DNA of 64,000 nt, from the NCBI GenBank assembly GCA_963680875.1, contig OY804579.1:16817506-16881505 (forward strand), written 5' to 3'. Origin of the DNA: Bathymodiolus brooksi. Lineage: Eukaryota > Mollusca > Bivalvia > Mytilida > Modiolidae. This document shows, piece after piece, positions 48,689-61,031 of this stretch (positions within the stretch are counted from its first letter, which is position 1; the number at the start of each line of letters is the position of its first letter). The translations under genes were made by a program, and so were the position numbers. The notes beneath the pieces are model-generated. The model was given only the letters and a program-made list of their open reading frames with translations, searched no databases and was not told the DNA's origin.

Positions 48689-49037
48689 ACATATTGTGTT
48701 GCAAAGTATTTGTTGTAACCAGGTCTTCATTTTGACAGTTAGGTCTTGATCGATCTTGTAAGGTTTAGTTTATACATGAAATTAGACCAATTTAAATATA
48801 TATATATATATATCTATTTATTTCCTGTGACTTTATTTCCTGTGACTGTATAATGAATTCTTCATTATCCTATACAATATATTAAAAATTGCTGAGTTAG
48901 ATTGCTGTCAAATTATAATATTAAAGTATATATGTACCATCTACACACGCTTATACACATGTCTTACGTCTATCCCTAGATTTTCCTTACGAGACAAGGT
49001 AACACTACGACTATTGAAGGTCCGTTTTTAAGATAGT
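48689..49037. other. Non-coding DNA
   Basis: A short TA repeat lies at 48798-48812. Nothing else recognised. Confidence 0.4.
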
Positions 49038-49135
49038 GGATGTAGTCGAGTGGTCTAGGGCGCTGGACGTAAGGCTAAGCGAATGGTGCTGCAGTGTATC
49101 AATGGTGTGGGTTCAAATCCCGTCGAGGGAAGAAC
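49038..49135 (+). repeat. tRNA-derived SINE head or tRNA pseudogene
   Basis: TAGTCGAGTGGTCTAGGGCG (A box) and GTGGGTTCAAATCCCG (B box) have Ser/Leu-like spacing. The 5' and 3' ends do not pair as an acceptor stem, so a working tRNA is unlikely. Confidence 0.6.
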
Positions 49136-49649
49136 AAAAATTTGACAGCTCTAAAATCTAATTCTAACACTGTTTGGTTTAATTTTCAGACGTATATATA
49201 TTGTTTAAAGACTGCATGAAGAAACACGTTGTAATTCATGAATGATGACAACTCCTTTCCAAGAAAATGATTGGTTCATAAAACAAGTAGTTAATGCACA
49301 ATAAATGATGTCTCAGATTTTTAATAACATGCAAAAGTTGCAAGTGCTGAATCATAATGTATAATGTGTCACAACTCGGCTATTTCTGAAAGTATAAACA
49401 ATTGATGAGTTTATATATTGATTTTCACTTTAAAAAAATTATGAAAACCATTGCAGGTTTTGTAAGCATTACGTATTTTCACACAACCAACAAATATTTA
49501 CAAATGTGTCACATGATAATGCCCACTCGTGTTTCTTTTAGTCTTGATGGAACTGTTCTTGTCTTAAGTTGACCATTCTGACTTATTCCGGAATGATTCT
49601 GGAATATAAATATTACGATTTAGAATTTTTTGATAAGTTCCAAAATCAA
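49136..49649. other. AT-rich non-coding DNA
   Basis: Nothing recognised. Confidence 0.4.
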
Positions 49650-49865
49650 ATATCAAAATCGTAGAAAGAGACAAAATCGATACGCCTAACACATACATAC
49701 ATGACCTCTAACACACAAATACATGACCGCTCATTTGTCTGGCTTGGAACAGGCAATTCAATAAAAGTGCCAGGGTTAAACTAGTTTTATTGACCCAATC
49801 ATCCCCTCTAAAGTGAAATGATGCGGCCATGCAAGTGCATTCCACACGTGAATAAAATAAGCTTA
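49650..49865 (-). repeat. Dispersed family D copy, longest
   Basis: AAAATCGTAGAAAGAGACAA, ACATACATGACCTCTAACAC, CGCTCATTTGTCTGGCTTGG and GTGCATTCCACACGTG are shared in order with 43736 and, in reverse, with 34826. Confidence 0.55.
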
Positions 49866-50564
49866 AAATACTAGTACACGTGGATGTCACGTGTTGTATT
49901 TAATTACATTAATGAGAACAATTCTCTTCAGAAAATAATCGTCATACTTGAACGAAATACCCGAAAACGTGTAATATATGTTACAACACATGATATTAAA
50001 TGGAAGGAATAATCACATTAGAAAATAAGTATTGATATCAGCATCAGAAAGACCAGATACCTGTAACATGTCAATTATCTTTAAGATTAAATTCTTTTTA
50101 TGCATAACCAAGTGATAATTGCAATCGTATTATGAAGTAATGATACCATGTACACCTAATCGTGTTATTGTTTCAAAATGTATTGTACATCAATATGAGT
50201 ATTCTATCAATTAATATATGAAAAGTAGTGACGAATTAATTCATGCGAGTATCACGTGTATCTCGTTAACAGATTTTTGTCTATCCTTTTTTGTTCTGTA
50301 CGCACGTCCGCAACACACGTCTACCTCTTGTAAGAGAAATCGTGGCACAGAATATTTCAAGAACGTGTTTCAGTTCACCTGCTTTGACAATAAGGTGCTG
50401 ACTTGGACTGGATTTGATCTTTGAACGTAGAGGGTAATTATGATATCTTTGTTTTTAACAATGACAATGCATTATAATGTATTTCTACCAATGTTTACTA
50501 TCTTTTTGTCACCCTCCTCAATCTAACAATCTCTATTGTAGAACTGCCATATCAGCAATTTGTT
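49866..50564. other. Non-coding DNA
   Basis: Nothing recognised. The frame at 50218-50424 has no domain. Confidence 0.4.
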
Positions 50565-50718
50565 AAAGTGGGGTTCGTGTTACTCGATCTTCAGTTTTAT
50601 ATGTATGTTTTTGTTGATCGTTGTTTGTCCTTTTGTACTTTTTCTTTTGGCCATTGTGTTGTCTGTTCTTTTTCTATACGGATTCTGATTGCCCCTTTGG
50701 TATCTTCAAACTCTTCTT
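50565..50718 (+). mobile_element. Family A 3' end
   Basis: GTGGGGTTCGTGTTACTCGA, ATCGTTGTTTGTCCTTTTGT and one 62-bp unit, ending ATCTTCAAACTCTTCTT at 50718. Confidence 0.78.
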
Positions 50719-50980
50719 AAATGACTTATATCATCAAAATCAGTATTTGATTGACAACATATTTATCATGTTTGGTGGTCGTGTTTTCCAACGGAGGGTA
50801 GTCATTTCTATGGGAACTAACTGCGGCGCTCCCATTCCCACCGACTTGTTGCTTAATTCGTACGAGGCAGACTTCATATATCACGGATATGTTCCACTTG
50901 TCGTAAACACTTCCCGATCCTTTCCTCATTCATGACTTATCACCGGGTTTGTTACTAGATTAACACAACGGGTGTCTCTA
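50719..50980 (+). pseudogene. Family A reverse-transcriptase core relic with internal deletion
   Basis: It encodes IFIMFGGRVFQ, then ISMGTNC, then SYEADFI at about 50740-50877, a conserved RT block around the MGTNC motif. It then jumps straight to the 3' part (ATATGTTCCACTTGTCGTAA and TTCCTCATTCATGACTTATC). The catalytic YxDD region and everything up to the C-terminus are missing, so it is dead. It directly follows another copy's 3' end, head to tail. Confidence 0.65.
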
Positions 50981-50998
50981 GTAGAGAACGAAGAATTC

Positions 50999-51228
50999 AC
51001 AAGCCAAAAGTATTGTACAATAGTTGACGGCTCTTGAATGGAATGATCAGTATGAACGAAGTATCCACAAGTCAGTATTGTACAATAGTTGACGGCTCTT
51101 GAGTGGAATGATCAGTATGAACGAAGTATCCACAAGTCAGTATTGTACAATAGTTGACGGCTCTTGAGTGGAATGATCAGTATGAACGAAGTATCCACAA
51201 GTCAGTATTGTACAATAGTTGACAGATT
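50999..51228 (+). repeat. 65-bp tandem repeat, about 3.5 units
   Basis: CAGTATTGTACAATAGTTGA then CGGCTCTTGAGTGGAATGAT then CAGTATGAACGAAGTATCC recurs every 65 bp. Confidence 0.9.
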
Positions 51229-51349
51229 TTGTTTAGAAATACTCCTAGGAATTTCATCGTTAATAATTTTACAGAGAGACCAAGACTATTTGAGCTTTTG
51301 CTAAATTGTATGTCATTTATATTGCGAAAATTAATAGTTTTCTGAACTG

Positions 51350-51650
51350 ATGAGCCATTCGTCCACGAGGGTATCATCCGTTCAGCAGTCGCCAGTGCTT
51401 CGACAGACATGGTTTATTAGATATATTTATATTGGCATTAATACACAGTATAATTTATTAAAACAAAGCTACAATCAATCTCCCCCAGGCATATATAACC
51501 ATAGCTGACTGACTTTCTTGCTTAGGCCCTTTGTTTACTTACTCCTAAAGGCTTTTAGATTATTTGGCTTTGCAATCATGTGACTATTAGCATACCATAT
51601 GAAGGTTATTCCAGAAACGAGTTGTTCTCATGGCATTCTGAATTACAAGT
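51350..51650 (+). repeat. Dispersed family B copies
   Basis: CACGAGGGTATCATCCGTTC and CAGTGCTTCGACAGACATGG (downstream block of one copy) are followed by CATATATAACCATAGCTGAC, TTTGGCTTTGCAATCATGTG and ATGAAGGTTATTCCAGAAAC of another. Confidence 0.6.
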
Positions 51651-51844
51651 AAAGCGATGCCTTATTAGAGGTATTAAAGGGATTAAAAAATATGTACAAT
51701 GTCATGTTGTTTAATTTGGTTTAATTATGGCTTATGTGTTTCTTTTTTGTAGTATGGTGTTGACAGACATTTGATAAAGCCCCTTTTCTGTTTAATAGCA
51801 AACATAGCTACTAACAATGTATAGACTAATATAACATTCGTGTC

Positions 51845-52060
51845 TTATAAGAGACAGGAACTCCTTGCCCATTGCGGGTGCTTGGGTTCACCCCTGGTTT
51901 TTGGTGGGGTACGTGGTTGTCATCGTTTTAGTTTTCTGTGTTGTGGTTTTTGTTTTGTTTGTCTTCGTCCTGTGTCTTGTGTACCTAATATTACCAGTTT
52001 CTCTGGATTGTCCATTCTTGATTGCCTCTTCAGTTTTCTGTAACGTTTTATATAAGAAGA
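51845..52060 (+). repeat. Family E repeat
   Basis: AGACAGGAACTCCTTGCCCA, GGGTTCACCCCTGGTTTTTG and GTCTTCGTCCTGTGTCTTGT, similar to 53640 and in part to the 3' region of family A. Confidence 0.55.
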
Positions 52061-52679
52061 TATAAATACAATCTAGTTACAGCCATGAACATTCACGTCA
52101 AGTACGTGCTCGTGACACAACGCATGCCTTGACACGCACACTGTTGTGATCGTGACGCAAAACATTCATATTACCCTGGCGTAGGTTTTCTTGGTGATAT
52201 GCTTGGTTGACCGTTATCTTTCAGATGTATAGATAAAAAAACAAATTATCTTAATTTAAGGAGAATTCCTCCACTAGGATGAACTGAACTAATCTTTCTT
52301 CGGGTCCTCAAAATATACCATTATATGTTCAATGATAATATATGCAGAAATTTGCGGTAAACAAAATATAATCATGGTTATACTGATAATAACCTTAGAC
52401 TTATGAGCACATATTGATGTTTGAGAAAATAATCATAGCAATTGATTTTTAAGTGACAAATGCGTTTACAGTTTTTCTCATCCGTTGATAAAACATCCAA
52501 GAATACAATAGTGTTTGTCTTGAAGACTATTTTTGTTGTTTGTGATATATCATTGATAACTTTCAGAGGAACGTAAATTATCATTTTGATATTCCTTGAT
52601 TTTTTTTCTTTTAAAAAATGAAGTAATATGGTTATCAAAAATACAAATTAGTAAGCACTCTTTGCTTAATTTAATACCA
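52061..52679. other. Non-coding DNA
   Basis: A short CACGTCAAGTACGTGCTCGTG stretch near 52090 contains local inverted motifs. No gene recognised. Confidence 0.4.
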
Positions 52680-52925
52680 ATCCATTTCACTATTTAGCAA
52701 CATCAGAACAGTAAGTAGGACCTCGAGGATGACAAGAAATTGATAAATTAATTCATATTCTAAGCAAAAGAATAACAACTTTGATATAGAATTTAGGGCG
52801 CACGACGCGTTTCTGGAATAACCTTCATTAGGTACATTCAAGGTCATAAATTTGAAAGCCAAATAATCTAAAAATCGTTGGAAACATGAAACCAAGCCAA
52901 AATCGGCTATGTTCATCATTTGTGA
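52680..52925 (-). repeat. Dispersed family B copy
   Basis: CACGACGCGTTTCTGGAATA, ACCTTCATTAGGTACATTCA and AAAGCCAAATAATCTAAAAA in the reverse order of the family. Confidence 0.62.
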
Positions 52926-53014
52926 ATTTTCTGCTATGGTATTTAGATATGTTTTGCAAATTGTTTGGGGTTCACGACCTGTGCATCTTTAATGGTCTTA
53001 AAAGAAAAGTCTTA

Positions 53015-53160
53015 ACATACAGAAAATGTTAATCAGAAACTGTTAATCGAAAAAGGAGAGACACTGCAGTGGTCAAAAAGGAAAAGAAAACATGACTCGC
53101 ACCACACCACACAAACAACTATAGATTGAGGAACACTAACCCGATTACAACCTAAGTTAT
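53015..53160 (-). repeat. Family A tail, strongly diverged
   Basis: TAATCAGAAACTGTTAATCG, GTGGTCAAAAAGGAAAAGAA and GATTGAGGAACACTAACCC follow family A order with weak identity. Confidence 0.4.
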
Positions 53161-53344
53161 AAATCCCCTGATCCTTTTACCAAGCTTGTATACTGGTTGA
53201 CAATAACACATTTGTTTTTGTCACTTGTAAATGTTTATGTTAATTCAAAAGTAATATGATACAGACTACAGTATAATACAGATAAGAAGTGCTAATTAGA
53301 AAACTTACACCAAAGAAATGTTTGTCAAAGAGGTAATCGCTATT

Positions 53345-53590
53345 CAATAGAAACGTAGATATCTAATTTAATGCACACAACGCGTTTCTTGAATAACAAT
53401 CATCAGGTGACGCTCAGTCAAAAGATTGGAAAGCCTAATAACTTAAAAGTATTTGGGAGCAAGAAAACTATAGGGCCTCAACAGGATAACTAAAATCTAC
53501 AAAGGTAACATACACGAAGGAGGAGAACCTTAGTTTTAATAATAATTACATTATTTAGGAAACGTCGCTTTCAATAATAAAGATATAAAT
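53345..53590 (-). repeat. Dispersed family B copy
   Basis: GTAGATATCTAATTTAATGC, ACAACGCGTTTCTTGAATAA, AAAGATTGGAAAGCCTAATA and GAACCTTAGTTTTAATAATA. This is a fairly complete reverse copy. Confidence 0.65.
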
Positions 53591-53639
53591 GTACCAATAA
53601 GACTTTTACTGGACTTGACTATGAGAATTAAGCCTGGTG

Positions 53640-53850
53640 TCTTATGCGAAACATGAACTCCTTACCTTTCGCGAACACCTGGGTTCACATCTGTTTTTAA
53701 TGGGGTCCGTATTCCTCAACTGTTTTCCGGGTTCGTGTGTGTGTGTGTGTGTGTGTTTGTTTTTTGTTGTTCTGTGTCTTGTGTCCAATGTTGCAATATA
53801 TCTCTTGTTTATCAATTCTTGATTTCCCCTTCGGTTTAACCCCTTCAAAA
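53640..53850 (+). repeat. Family E repeat with GT microsatellite
   Basis: AACATGAACTCCTTACC, CTGGGTTCACATCTGTTTTT and TTCTGTGTCTTGTGTCCAAT match 51845. A GT run lies at 53737-53756. Confidence 0.55.
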
Positions 53851-54228
53851 TTTGTAGATATTCTTGACGAATGTGATTATGATGACAAATCTTTAATCAT
53901 CCTCGATGTGATGCCATGCTGGTATTTATTGTTATTGGACTTGGTCGTGATGTAATTATCCTTGATCATCGTGATGATGATATTACATAGAATCATACCT
54001 CTTACTTAATGGACATGATTGTGATGGCCAAGTCTGTGATGCAAGATTCGTTGTTATCTGTACCTGGTGCAATACGCGTGATGTAATTTTCATAATTTCA
54101 TAAGTACTAATCCTATACATGTATTATAATGTATGTATTAATAAATATTAACAAGTGATCCGCATCAAGATAGGGTCTGCTTACTTATTTCTAATATACT
54201 AAGATCTTTTAGTGTGTGTAAAGTAGTT
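53851..54228. other. Non-coding DNA
   Basis: Nothing recognised. Confidence 0.4.
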
Positions 54229-54397
54229 CACCCCCTGATTTGTAGTAGGGTTCGTGTTACTCGATCTTTAGTTTTATGTTTAATGTTTTGTTAATCGTTG
54301 TTTGTCCTTTTGTACTTTTTCTTTTGGCCATTGTGTTGTCTGTTCTTCATCGATTTACGGATTCTGATTACCCCTTTGGTACCTTCAAACTATTCTG
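54229..54397 (+). mobile_element. Family A 3' end
   Basis: GTTCACCCCCTGATTTGTAG, TTCGTGTTACTCGATCTTTA and one 62-bp unit; terminus slightly altered (CCTTCAAACTATTCTG). Confidence 0.75.
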
Positions 54398-54419
54398 ATG
54401 AACAAACACAAATAAAGTT

Positions 54420-54567
54420 TTTAGTGGGGTTCATGTTACTCGATCTTTAGTTTTATGTGTATGTTTTGTAGATCGTTGCTTGTCCTTTTTCTTTTGGTCA
54501 TTGTGTTGTCTGTTCTTCTTCGATATACGGATTCTGATTACCCCTTTGGTATCTTCAAACTCTTCTT
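54420..54567 (+). mobile_element. Family A 3' end
   Basis: AGTGGGGTTCATGTTACTCG to ATCTTCAAACTCTTCTT. It lies about 20 bp after the preceding copy in the same orientation and is a separate truncation, since its upstream part restarts. Confidence 0.75.
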
Positions 54568-55174
54568 ATCTTTCAAATTATGAACGTGATATAAGACCTG
54601 TATATTTAATGGATGGTGTAAGATTTTGATATTCATAATGCTCTGTAATGTCCTAATCCTTGAGCTGCTTTACCCGACAATAACTAAAGCTCAACGTTAT
54701 ATGTATGGAGTAATCGTGTAGGACATGATAGTAATTAGAAATCACTAAGCAGATCATGTGATAATGAGGCAGATCACATGATAATATTAAATATTACATG
54801 TGTTATGATCTGTTCACAGTAAGTCAGTAAAATAATAACCATGGTACTTTAATAACATTAATGAATATGAGGTTCACGTTGGTCAATCATATAAAACACA
54901 ATATTGTTTTCATCAAACAGTGATAGTTGTATTTGTTTATATATATACATTGTCTGTTTAATGTCAGTTTATGTTTGTATGTACATGTATTGCTATATCC
55001 AAAAGGGTTTTATATGAAATAAAGATTTTTTATTAATGCTAACCTATAAGGTGATACTTTCTCGCGACTTTTTTGTTTTACAAACATTATTATAAAAATT
55101 AATTCATTTTATAGTAGTGATAAGAATTTTTAGAACAAAACATCTGTGGTTACAATATTAGGTTTAATTTCCAG
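54568..55174. other. AT-rich non-coding DNA
   Basis: GCAGATCA...GTGATAAT is duplicated near 54750-54785. Nothing else recognised. Confidence 0.4.
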
Positions 55175-58100
55175 GAAGAAGAGTTTGAAGATACCAACTG
55201 TGGTAATCTGAATCCGTAAATCAAAGAAGAACAGACAACACAATGACCAAAAGATACCAAAGGGGTAATCAGAATCTGTATATCAAAGAAGAACAGACAA
55301 TACAATGACCAAAAGATACCAAAGGGGTAATCAGAATCTGTATATCAAAGAAGAACAGACAATACAATGACCAAAAGATACCAAAGGGGTAATCAGAATC
55401 TGTATATCAAAGAAGAACAGACAATACAATGACCAAAAGATACCAAAGGGGTAATCAGAATCTGTATATCAAAGAAGAACAGACAATACAATGACCAAAA
55501 GATACCAAAGGGGTAATCAGAATCTGTATATCAAAGAAGAACAGACAATACAATGACCAAAAGATACCAAAGGGGTAATCAGAATCTGTATATCAAAGAA
55601 GAACAGACAATACAATGACCAAAAGATACCAAAGGGGTAATCAGAATCTGTATATCAAAGAAGAACAGACAATACAATGACCAAAAGATACCAAAGGGGT
55701 AATCAGAATCTGTATATCAAAGAAGAACAGACAATACAATGACCAAAAGATACCAAAGGGGTAATCAGAATCTGTATATCAAAGAAGAACAGACAATACA
55801 ATGACCAAAAGATACCAAAGGGGTAATCAGAATCTGTATATCAAAGAAGAACAGACAATACAATGACCAAAAGATACCAAAGGGGTAATCAGAATCTGTA
55901 TATCAAAGAAGAACAGACAATACAATGACCAAAAGATACCAAAGGGGTAATCAGAATCTGTATATCAAAGAAGAACAGACAATACAATGACCAAAAGATA
56001 CCAAAGGGGTAATCAGAATCTGTATATCAAAGAAGAACAGACAATACAATGACCAAAAGATACCAAAGGGGTAATCAGAATCTGTATATCAAAGAAGAAC
56101 AGACAATACAATGACCAAAAGATACCAAAGGGGTAATCAGAATCTGTATATCAAAGAAGAACAGACAATACAATGACCAAAAGATACCAAAGGGGTAATC
56201 AGAATCTGTATATCAAAGAAGAACAGACAATACAATGACCAAAAGATACCAAAGGGGTAATCAGAATCTGTATATCAAAGAAGAACAGACAATACAATGA
56301 CCAAAAGATACCAAAGGGGTAATCAGAATCTGTATATCAAAGAAGAACAGACAATACAATGACCAAAAGATACCAAAGGGGTAATCAGAATCTGTATATC
56401 AAAGAAGAACAGACAATACAATGACCAAAAGATACCAAAGGGGTAATCAGAATCTGTATATCAAAGAAGAACAGACAATACAATGACCAAAAGATACCAA
56501 AGGGGTAATCAGAATCTGTATATCAAAGAAGAACAGACAATACAATGACCAAAAGATACCAAAGGGGTAATCAGAATCTGTATATCAAAGAAGAACAGAC
56601 AATACAATGACCAAAAGATACCAAAGGGGTAATCAGAATCTGTATATCAAAGAAGAACAGACAATACAATGACCAAAAGATACCAAAGGGGTAATCAGAA
56701 TCTGTATATCAAAGAAGAACAGACAATACAATGACCAAAAGATACCAAAGGGGTAATCAGAATCTGTATATCAAAGAAGAACAGACAATACAATGACCAA
56801 AAGATACCAAAGGGGTAATCAGAATCTGTATATCAAAGAAGAACAGACAATACAATGACCAAAAGATACCAAAGGGGTAATCAGAATCTGTATATCAAAG
56901 AAGAACAGACAATACAATGACCAAAAGATACCAAAGGGGTAATCAGAATCTGTATATCAAAGAAGAACAGACAATACAATGACCAAAAGATACCAAAGGG
57001 GTAATCAGAATCTGTATATCAAAGAAGAACAGACAATACAATGACCAAAAGATACCAAAGGGGTAATCAGAATCTGTATATCAAAGAAGAACAGACAATA
57101 CAATGACCAAAAGATACCAAAGGGGTAATCAGAATCTGTATATCAAAGAAGAACAGACAATACAATGACCAAAAGATACCAAAGGGGTAATCAGAATCTG
57201 TATATCAAAGAAGAACAGACAATACAATGACCAAAAGATACCAAAGGGGTAATCAGAATCTGTATATCAAAGAAGAACAGACAATACAATGACCAAAAGA
57301 TACCAAAGGGGTAATCAGAATCTGTATATCAAAGAAGAACAGACAATACAATGACCAAAAGATACCAAAGGGGTAATCAGAATCTGTATATCAAAGAAGA
57401 ACAGACAATACAATGACCAAAAGATACCAAAGGGGTAATCAGAATCTGTATATCAAAGAAGAACAGACAATACAATGACCAAAAGATACCAAAGGGGTAA
57501 TCAGAATCTGTATATCAAAGAAGAACAGACAATACAATGACCAAAAGATACCAAAGGGGTAATCAGAATCTGTATATCAAAGAAGAACAGACAATACAAT
57601 GACCAAAAGATACCAAAGGGGTAATCAGAATCTGTATATCAAAGAAGAACAGACAACACAATGACCAAAAGATACCAAAGGGGTAATCAGAATCTGTATA
57701 TCAAAGAAGAACAGACAACACAATGACCAAAAGATACCAAAGGGGTAATCAGAATCTGTATATCAAAGAAGAACAGACAACACAATGACCAAAAGATACC
57801 AAAGGGGTAATCAGAATCTGTATATCAAAGAAGAACAGACAACACAATGACCAAAAGATACCAAAGGGGTAATCAGAATCTGTATATCAAAGAAGAACAG
57901 ACAATACAATGACCAAAAGATACCAAAGGGGTAATCAGAATCTGTATATCAAAGAAGAACAGACAATACAATGACCAAAAGATACCAAAGGGGTAATCAG
58001 AATCTGTATATCAAAGAAGAACAGACAATACAATGACCAAAAGATACCAAAGGGGTAATCAGAATCTGTATATCAAAGAAGAACAGACAATACAATGACC

Positions 58101-59665
58101 AAAAGATACCAAAGGGGTAATCAGAATCTGTATATCAAAGAAGAACAGACAATACAATGACCAAAAGATACCAAAGGGGTAATCAGAATCTGTATATCAA
58201 AGAAGAACAGACAATACAATGACCAAAAGATACCAAAGGGGTAATCAGAATCTGTATATCAAAGAAGAACAGACAATACAATGACCAAAAGATACCAAAG
58301 GGGTAATCAGAATCTGTATATCAAAGAAGAACAGACAATACAATGACCAAAAGATACCAAAGGGGTAATCAGAATCTGTATATCAAAGAAGAACAGACAA
58401 TACAATGACCAAAAGATACCAAAGGGGTAATCAGAATCTGTATATCAAAGAAGAACAGACAATACAATGACCAAAAGATACCAAAGGGGTAATCAGAATC
58501 TGTATATCAAAGAAGAACAGACAATACAATGACCAAAAGATACCAAAGGGGTAATCAGAATCTGTATATCAAAGAAGAACAGACAATACAATGACCAAAA
58601 GATACCAAAGGGGTAATCAGAATCTGTATATCAAAGAAGAACAGACAATACAATGACCAAAAGATACCAAAGGGGTAATCAGAATCTGTATATCAAAGAA
58701 GAACAGACAATACAATGACCAAAAGATACCAAAGGGGTAATCAGAATCTGTATATCAAAGAAGAACAGACAATACAATGACCAAAAGATACCAAAGGGGT
58801 AATCAGAATCTGTATATCAAAGAAGAACAGACAATACAATGACCAAAAGATACCAAAGGGGTAATCAGAATCTGTATATCAAAGAAGAACAGACAATACA
58901 ATGACCAAAAGATACCAAAGGGGTAATCAGAATCTGTATATCAAAGAAGAACAGACAACACAATGACCAAAAGATACCAAAGGGGTAATCAGAATCTGTA
59001 TATCAAAGAAGAACAGACAACACAATGACCAAAAGATACCAAAGGGGTAATCAGAATCTGTATATCAAAGAAGAACAGACAACACAATGACCAAAAGATA
59101 CCAAAGGGGTAATCAGAATCTGTATATCAAAGAAGAACAGACAACACAATGACCAAAAGATACCAAAGGGGTAATCAGAATCTGTATATCAAAGAAGAAC
59201 AGACAATACAATGACCAAAAGATACCAAAGGGGTAATCAGAATCTGTATATCAAAGAAGAACAGACAATACAATGACCAAAAGATACCAAAGGGGTAATC
59301 AGAATCTGTATATCAAAGAAGAACAGACAATACAATGACCAAAAGATACCAAAGGGGTAATCAGAATCTGTATATCAAAGAAGAACAGACAATACAATGA
59401 CCAAAAGATACCAAAGGGGTAATCAGAATCTGTATATCAAAGAAGAACAGACAATACAATGACCAAAAGATACCAAAGGGGTAATCAGAATCTGTATATC
59501 AAAGAAGAACAGACAATACAATGACCAAAAGATACCAAAGGGGTAATCAGAATCTGTATATCAAAGAAGAACAGACAATACAATGACCAAAAGATACCAA
59601 AGGGGTAATCAGAATCTGTATATCAAAGAAGAACAGACAATACAATGCACAAAAGAAAAAGGAAC
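55175..59665 (-). repeat. Family A 3' end expanded to a 72-unit, 62-bp satellite array
   Basis: It starts GAAGAAGAGTTTGAAGATAC (family A terminus). The 62-bp unit is GACCAAAAGATACCAAAGGG, GTAATCAGAATCTGTATATC, AAAGAAGAACAGACAATACA, AT. The marker AGACAA recurs every 62 bp from 55233 to 59635, which gives 72 units. At the far end it returns to single-copy family A sequence (GCACAAAAGAAAAAGGA). Almost all units are identical. Four successive units with CAACACA instead of CAATACA occur at 57651-57837 and again at 58953-59139, exactly 1,302 bp (21 units) apart. Confidence 0.95.
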
Positions 59666-60110
59666 ATGTGCGGAACTTTTGAAGAACAGAAAACCAAAAA
59701 TCTAGTAGACGAATATTTAAAGCAAACATTTATGCGGACACCTTTATATAGATAGTAAATTCACTGATTGTAGTATCAAACATTTATACAATAGAAGCCG
59801 CTGATTCTCCTTGATATCCATTTATAGCATCAAGACAACCACGTCCAAAATATCTAGTGTATTATAGTGAACTGAAGATGACCATGGTTAGCATAGCTAT
59901 AATGAACTCATAGATCCCTAATTAAATGACGTATTGGTGGACTAAAGAACGATTCGAATACATGCACATTATTATATAGATAGCTGTGAATTACAGAATT
60001 TTCCGATTATTTAAATTCTGTAAGTCTACGCAACACACGTAATATTACTGCAATTAAACTCATTTTATATTAAATTCGATTCGAAACATTTTTTTTATCT
60101 ATATAATAAA
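59666..60110. other. Non-coding DNA
   Basis: Nothing recognised. Confidence 0.4.
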
Positions 60111-60270
60111 TACTATAACTAATTGTCGAGTTTCATTATAAAAAATATGTCACTCATGACCAAATAACGTTGTAACTCACTCATGAGCTGCGCGCATTCG
60201 TGAGTTACTGCGTTGTTTGGTCATTCGTGACATATTTTTGATAATGAAACTCGTCAATTAGTTATAGTAT
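60111..60270. repeat. Near-perfect long palindrome (about 75-bp arms)
   Basis: ATACTATAACTAATTGTCGA at the left pairs with CAATTAGTTATAGTAT at the right. Inside, ATATGTCACTCATGACCAAA pairs with TTTGGTCATTCGTGACATAT. The centre is GCTGCGCGC. It is a hairpin or MITE candidate. Confidence 0.88.
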
Positions 60271-61031
60271 AAATATCAATGGGCAAAAATAGCAGCAATC
60301 TAACCATGTACATTATTGTTTAAAACAAACTGTACGAAAGGATTATACAGAGATAAGCATAGTATGAAGATTACAATCACGAGTATGCTTTTACACAATT
60401 ATTGGAACATCTACGAATAGTTGGTACCACTTGGTAAGTGAGTGGGTGAGTGAGAGATAGCTGGAAAAATACACACTTGGGAAGTGAGATGGAAACCATG
60501 GATAGACAGTGAGTTTTATGATTGGAGAAATAATAAATGGTTATCGTGTGCATAGAATGTGGAAAACGACAAGTGTTAGTTTAAACATATTTTATTGTCC
60601 AAAAACATGACAATAGGATCAGATACAAGTTTTCCAACTTAGAACATCTTCTCCTTTATATAAACAATATACAAATACAGTTGAACATAAATACACAAAA
60701 GCTACAGTCTTTCTTAATAATTAGAAAAAAACAACAAAAAACAACAACATGAAATATACGAGTGCAACACAATTTGATATTTGCCAAATGACAAATCCAA
60801 CAGACCTTTACAATAATTGGACTAGTATATAGAACACACCTGGAATGAAGAAAATCAATAATTGTTATACAATGTAGTGGGATTATTAATTCGGTAAAGG
60901 TAGGATCTTTTAAAATTTAGTTTCAAAATATATAACAATATCATTATTTATTCAGTAAGAATTTTAACATAAAGTGCTCACACGTGTGTATTGCAACATT
61001 TACTAATTCACACCATGTGTTGACAAACATA
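60271..61031. other. AT-rich non-coding DNA
   Basis: A short GTGAGTGGG stretch near 60435. Nothing else recognised. Confidence 0.4.

Noticed and set aside
49038..49135. Possible functional tRNA gene
   Set aside because: A and B boxes are present, but the ends do not form an acceptor stem; a SINE head or pseudogene fits better.
55175..59665. CRISPR array
   Set aside because: Units are directly contiguous with no unique spacers, and the genome is eukaryotic.
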